A stretch of 64,000 nucleotides of DNA from Gentiana macrophylla. Lineage: Eukaryota > Streptophyta > Magnoliopsida > Gentianales > Gentianaceae. Below, piece after piece: positions 58,078 to 64,000 of this stretch; positions within the stretch are counted from its first letter, which is position 1; every line of letters begins with the position of its first letter. Position numbers and translations under genes: made by a program. Where the stretch lies: contig CM047805.1 in the NCBI GenBank assembly GCA_026214975.1, positions 5,456,001 to 5,520,000 of the forward strand, written 5' to 3'. Below the pieces are notes generated by a model. The model was not told the origin of the DNA and ran no database searches. It saw only the letters and a program-made list of their open reading frames with translations.

Positions 58078-60929
58078 TGTTGTGTGATTTTCACTTTAAT
58101 CACTTAATGCTACCGCAAGCGCACGGCTTATCGAGTAGTACTTAGGATGTCGATCCCACAGGGACTTGGGACAATCACAAAATAGTTATCAATTAATATT
58201 AGCTAAACTGATCAAATTTTGGTGCTTTGAATTATAAAATAACTAAGAACTAAGGTCCTATTTAAACTCAACAAAAGTCCAAGAAATTACTAGAGATCAA
58301 GTTGGAAGAACTTCTAAGATGTCGGATTACCACGGTATCAAATATATGGCTTTTACAACGACCTCTCCATTTACTACGAACCTTTACTTATGTTGACGAA
58401 TAATAAAAAATGATTAACAATATTCTTTCAAACTACTATTAATCATGCCCAAATTAATATTAAATCCGATTTCTCGCTCATGAAACTAATTTAGACTATT
58501 AAAACATCATTATTCATAATATCACAAGAAATTTCAATTAACTTTCGCTCTCATGAATTTTCTTGATTTCAATTAGGGTTCTAACCTATCAATTAGATTT
58601 CACCTTTCAGTCCATCACCTAATTGATAATAAATGCTTCATATAAACCTATGGAAATTCATCTTTCGATCCATCAATCCATAAATTCATACGAAATAGTA
58701 CACCAAAATCAATACAAAAGCATATCGATTCATAATAATAGGAAAGATCGAATCTTTAACTTATATATTCATTTACCGGGCTCTTCTAATCCTAGAAATT
58801 TAAATCTACTCACGCATAATCAAAGAGATCACAAAAATCATGGATTTAGGCATTATGAGACGTAAAAATAAAGTAAAAGGCAGAAAATTAAGAGAAAAAA
58901 ATAGAATTGTCTCACAAATAGCATAAAACCAAGAAATTCATGATCCGTTCTTCGTTCTTGAGCCCTAAGCAAAATCATGTTCTTCCAAAGTTGAGAGAAA
59001 AAAAGTAGATGGTGATGGAATGGTTTTCACTCCCCAAAATCTGAATATGGCATGTATGTCCCTGTTTTTTGCGACTTGGGGAGTAAAAAAAGGGATAATC
59101 ACCTAATTAAATCAATTTCCATAATTAATTTAATCAAGAAAATCTCTAAAATCAAATATCTATCAATCTTGGACTCTTCTAGTGTATGGGCCCCTCTTTT
59201 GCATTGAAAATCACGCCAATATACTCGAAATCACGTTGGTGAATGTTTCGACCAATCAGAACATTTCGTTGGCCAGTATAAGATTTCTGGAAACTGTCAC
59301 ACACTGGGTGTGACAGAGGCTGGTTTTTGAACTCTTCCACTTTAGCTCCGCTTTTCAGGCCTTTTTCTTCTAATCTCGAATCGTCCTGCAATAATTCAAT
59401 CATCCGCAGTAATCTAGCCCAAAAAGGATAAAAACATCACAAAATAACAACACACAACACAAAATTGAGTCCAAAACATCTAGAATTATTCGACTTTTTA
59501 GGAACTTATCACTCCCCCAAGCTTAAGACTTTGCTTGTCCCCAAGCAAACAAAAAGACTCAAGACGAGACGGACTAAGAAGATCACACATGACATAGCAT
59601 TAGACAAAGATGTACAACACACGAGCATTAATAAAATTCATTCTGGCATTCAAAACACAAGACATAGACTAACGAATCCTTCTTATCATATCTGGAGAAA
59701 AAGTAACGAAAATTGTCATTGGGATACAACATAGACCAAGAAGATAGACCCCCACGGGATAAATCACTCAACGCTCAATATTTGTGAGGTGACTAAACTC
59801 TCAAGCTCATTCCATTGAAAATGTCCTACTATATGCTTGTATATCGTCTCATATCAATCACCAAGGTAATGTGCAACACATAAATCATAAGGTCTTTGGG
59901 AAAAAGGACGGTAAGTGAGAATAGCCTAAGTAGAAAAAAAACGGTGATAGGTGTAGGAAAATGTATAAGAGATGGCAAAAACCATTAGAACTAGCAAAAC
60001 ACATGACTAACAAACTTCAACGTCATACAAATGCAAGGGGGTCCAACGCTTTATTTCCAAACAAAAGAAAATACAAAGGATAATTTCTCTACTTTTGGGA
60101 GGATAATGATACAACTCCCTCTTTATTACTAACAAATAGAACAAATAATATTTAGGAGGTTTTTTTTTTTAAATTTTTATTGCCTCCTTTATTGATTTTT
60201 TCCCTCTTTTTTTCATATATTTTTCTTCTTTTTTTTGTCATTTTTTTTCAAACTAAGAAACATACAAATGGTAACAATATGGATTTCCCCCAAGCTTGAT
60301 CATTACATACTAAGTACAAGAAATTTGATAGCCACATGCCCCAGTTAGTCCTAAGGTTGGGTGAAAGGAATTGGGCTACCTCTTTTTCGGGTTGTTCAAT
60401 GTATGGTGTAGTGAAGTAAGGTAAAGTGGGAAAAAGGTGTAATAAAGATCAAGATTCAAAAGGTATAAGGTATATAATGTTGTGGAAGGTAGAAACGAAT
60501 GCCTCAATCATTTCTATGTGTTTGCACATAGCAAAGTAACATCAACAAGACTCAACACAAGTTCTAAAGGAACAAATCCAAGGAAGAGAAAATAGGCACA
60601 AATTTAGGGTGAGACTGATGTGGCCAGTCATATGGCTGGAATAATATCTCACCTGGTCAATTTTGTCTATTCACTCGGACTCTATTGTTTCCTAAAAAAT
60701 AATGGCACTTTTAAACATGATATTTTAAAAAAGATTTTTCACTCCATGTCATGCATTTTCCTTGTCAGAACAAACGATATCAATTTTCAAGCATTGCAAA
60801 ATTCATCTAAAGTAGCTATGTGTGATCATCAAAACCATCAAGAAAAAATGACACAACTGACTCGGCTAACAATGACTAAGACTGTAAATTGCATAGTAGA
60901 AAGATTTGCACAAGTGTCGCTAGAAAACT
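58078..60929 (-). repeat. Tat-like Gypsy repeat, copy B (2.85 kb)
   Basis: It begins TGTTGTGTGATTTTC after a (GT)n run and matches copy C along its entire length. It contains TCGATCCCACAGGGACTTGG and, near 59505-59550, TCCCCCAAGCTTAAGACTTT with TTGCTTGTCCCCAAGCAAA, a phrase I associate with the non-coding 3' region of plant Tat-lineage elements on the reverse strand. The open frames inside (58623, 59465, 60620) also exist in copy C but resemble no protein. The copy is cut at GCTAGAAAACT, where copy C begins. Confidence 0.72.
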
Positions 60930-63784
60930 TGTTGTGTGATTTTCACTTTAATCACTAAATGCTACCGACAGCACACGGCTTATCGAGTAGTACTTTGGAT
61001 GTCGATCCCGCAGGGACTTGGGACAATCACCGAATTGTTATCAATTTATATTATCTAAACTAATCAAATTTTGGTGTTTTGAATTATAAAATAACTAAGA
61101 ACTAAGGTCCTATTTAAACTCAACAAAAGTCCAAGAAATTACTAGAGATCAAGTTGGAAGAACTTCTAGGATGTCGGATTACCACTGTATCAAATATATG
61201 ACTTTTACAACGACCTCTCCATTTACTACGAACTTTTACTTATGTTGACGAATAATCAAAAATGATTAACAATATTCTTTCAACCTACTATTAATCGTGC
61301 CCAAATTAATATTAAATCCGATTTCTCGCTCATGAAACTAATTTAGACTCATTAAAACATCATTATTCATAATATCACAAGAAATTTCAATTAACTTTCG
61401 CTCTCATGAATTTTCTTGATTGAAATTAGGGTTCTAACCTATCAATTAGATTTCACCTTTCAGTCCATCACCTAATTGATAATAAATGCTTCATATAAAC
61501 CTATGGAAATTCATCTTTCGATCCATCAATCCATAAATTCATACGAAATAGTACACCAAAATCAATACAAAAGCATATCGATTCATAATAATAGGAAAGA
61601 TCGAATCTTTAACTCATATTCATTTACCGGGCTCTCCTAATCCTAGAAATTTAAATCTACTCACGCATAATCAAAGATATCACAAAAATCATGGATTTAG
61701 GCATTATGAGACGTAATAATAAAGTAAAAGGCAGAAAATTAAGAGAAAAGAAATAGAATTGTCTCGCAAATAGCATAAAACCAAGAAATTCACGATCCGT
61801 TCTTCGTTCTTGAGCCCTAAGCAAAATCATGTTCTTCCAAAGTTGAGAGAAAAAAATTAGATGGTGATGGAATGGTTTTCACGCCCCAAAATTTGAATAT
61901 GGCGTGTATGTCCCTGTTTTTTGCGACTTGGGGAGTAAAAAAGGGATAATCACCCAATTAAATCAATTTCCATAATTAATTTAATCAAGAAAATCTCTAA
62001 AATCAAATATCTATCAATCTTGGACTCTTCTAGTGTATGGGCCCTCTTTTGCATTGAAAATCACACCAATATACTAGAAATCACGTTGGTGAATGTTTGA
62101 CCAATCGAACATTTCGTTGGCTAGTATAAGATTTACGAAATCACACACACAGGTGTGACAGAGGCTGGTTTTTGAACTCTTCCACTTTAGCTCCGCTTTT
62201 TAGGCCTTTTCTTCTAATCTCGAATCATCCTGCAATAATTCAATCATCCGCAGAATCTAGCCCAAAAGGATAAAACATCACAAAATAACAACACACGACA
62301 CCAAATTGAGTCTAAAACATCTAGAATTATCCGACTTTTTAGGAACTTATCACTCCCCCAAGCTTAAGACTTTGCTTGTCCCCAAGCAAACAAAAAGACT
62401 CAAGACGAGACGGACTAAGAAGATCATACATGACATAGCATTGGACAAAGATGTACAACACACGAGCATTAATAAAATTCATTCCGGCATTCAAAACACA
62501 AGACATAGACTACTTAATCCTTCTTATCATATCAGAGCAAAAGTAACGAAAATTGTCAATGGGAAACAACATAGACCAAGAAGATAGACCCTCACGGGAT
62601 AAATCACTCAGCGCTCAATATTTGTGAGGTGACTAAACTCTCAAGCTCATTCCATTGAAAATGTCCTACTATATGCTTGTATATCGTCTCATATCAATCA
62701 CTAAGGTAATGTGCAACACATAAATCATAAGGTCTTTGGGAAAAAGGACGGTAAGTGAGAATAGCCCAAGTAGAAAAAAAACGGTGATAGGTGCAGGAAA
62801 ATGTATAAGAGATGGCGAAAACCATTAGAACTAGCAAAACACATGACTAACAAACTTCAACGTCATACAAGTGCAAGGGGGTCCAACGCTTTATTTCCAA
62901 ACAAATGAAAACACAAAAGATAATTTCTCTACTTTTGGGAGGATAAAGATACAACTCCCTCTTTATTACTAACAAATAGAACAAATAATATTTAGGAGGT
63001 TTTTTTCTTTTTTTTTATAATTTTTTTTATTGCCTCCTTTATTGATTTTTTTCCCTTTTTTTTCATATATTTTTCTTCTTTTTTTTTGTCATTTTTTCTT
63101 TCAAACTAAGAAACATACAAATGGTAACAATATGGATTTCCCCCGAGCTTGATCATTACATACTAAGTACAAGAAATTTGATAGCCACATGCCCCAGTTA
63201 GTCCTAAGGTTGGGTGAAAGGAATTAGGCTACCTCTTTTTCGGGTTGTTTAATGTATGGTGTAGTGAAGTAATGTAAAGTGGGAAAAAGGTGTAATAAAG
63301 ATCAAGGTTCAAAAGGTATAAGGTATATAATGTGGTGGAAGGTAGAAACGAATGCCTCAATCATTTCTATGTGTTTGCACACACCAAAGTAACATCAACA
63401 AGACTCAACACAAGTTCTAAAGGAACAAATCCAAGGAAGAGAAAATACGCACAAATTTAGGGTGAAACTGAAGTGGTCAGTCATATGGCTGGAATAATAT
63501 CTCACCGAGTCAATTTTGTCTATTCACTCGGACTCTATTGTTTCCTAAAAAATAATGGCACTTTTAAACATGATATTTTAAATATTTTTCACTCCATGTC
63601 ATGCATTTTTCTTGTCAGAACAAACGATATCAATTTTCATGAATTGCAAAATTCATCTAAAGTAGCTATGTGTGATCATCAAAACCATCAAGATAAAACG
63701 ACACAACTGACTCGGCTGACAATGACTAAGACTTTAAATTGCATAGAAGAAAGATTTGCACAAGTGTTGCTCCCCCACACTTAA
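60930..63784 (-). repeat. Tat-like Gypsy repeat, copy C (2.85 kb or more)
   Basis: A directly adjacent head-to-tail copy of B, offset by about 2,852 bp, with scattered substitutions and small indels. Unlike B it continues past CAAGTGTTGC into TCCCCCACACTTAAAGGTTGC and TTGTCCCCAATGTAAT. Confidence 0.72.
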
Positions 63785-64000
63785 AGGTTGCATTGTCCCC
63801 AATGTAATTAAATTAAAACATGGTAGGGTAAAAAGTAAACTCACAAGATGAAATGGACGGGCTCCTTGTGTGCATATCATCACGCTCCGAACATCGTAGT
63901 CCTGAAGATTCTTCTTCTAACCCTGTGGAGTTGGAGAGTGGAGAATTGAGAGTTACCGGAGCTCCGGCAAAGTGACCGGGATTATGCGGTGGTCCTCTCC
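63785..64000 (-). mobile_element. Continuation of the Tat-like element beyond copy C
   Basis: The sequence continues the element unit that is truncated in copy B. The window ends before any coding domain appears. Confidence 0.4.

Noticed and set aside
58623..60958. Frames of 80-112 codons conserved between copies B and C
   Set aside because: They are conserved only because the DNA was recently duplicated. They have no domain, and copy A carries only part of them.

Overview
This is nuclear DNA of a flowering plant, probably a eudicot. It is AT-rich and gene-poor, full of transposable-element remnants, and shows plant-type TATA boxes, GT-AG introns and plant-specific protein families. The species cannot be named from the window. 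No bacterial-style operon, rRNA, tRNA or CRISPR array is visible. A 100-N assembly gap lies at 29761-29860.

Genes: the only intact cellular genes are two intronless BAHD acyltransferases on the minus strand (7039-8343 and 11882-13150). A third member (20417-21672) is broken by frameshifts. All three point the same way, share their N-terminal sequence and keep HxxxD and DFGWG motifs, so they form a decaying tandem cluster of specialised-metabolism genes of the vinorine-synthase-like type. A poly-glycine tract in the first copy and a Cys inside the HxxxD motif of the second suggest divergence after duplication.

1-25 kb: the BAHD cluster is spaced by small DNA elements. These are a 368-bp foldback MITE with a 10-bp target duplication, several Stowaway-like MITEs (CTCCGTCCC-type ends), a hAT-like MITE family, and a 2.3-kb Gypsy-type solo LTR with a 5-bp duplication that splits a Helitron-like 3' end. 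An RNase H-like (RVT_3) remnant is at 24.05-24.5 kb.

25-30 kb: an array of 26-bp units is directly followed by a 1,680-bp Copia-type LTR (TGTTGG...CCAACA), a primer-binding site and a decayed gag. The element runs toward the N gap, and a Helitron-like 3' end lies beyond the gap.

30.4-34.9 kb: a complete CACTA transposon end to end (30450-34872, TSD TTG) encodes no transposase but carries exon/intron fragments of at least three unrelated plant genes: an IQD calmodulin-binding protein, PPi-dependent phosphofructokinase and a GH35 beta-galactosidase. It is a Pack-CACTA.

35-40 kb: a 5'-truncated LINE with an 18-bp target duplication is itself split by a minus-strand Copia element with very short 104-bp LTRs and a CAATT duplication.

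41-51 kb: LINE ORF1 remnant, a 17-bp repeat array, a second Copia 5' end (LTR, PBS, gag start), the first copy of a Tat-like repeat, and a minus-strand LTR remnant.

51-64 kb: a near-perfect 108-bp palindrome among CACTA-like subterminal repeats, a DUF1985 gene fragment (+) facing a frameshifted MuDR/MULE transposase (-), dinucleotide arrays, and two adjacent ~2.85-kb copies of the Tat-like repeat.
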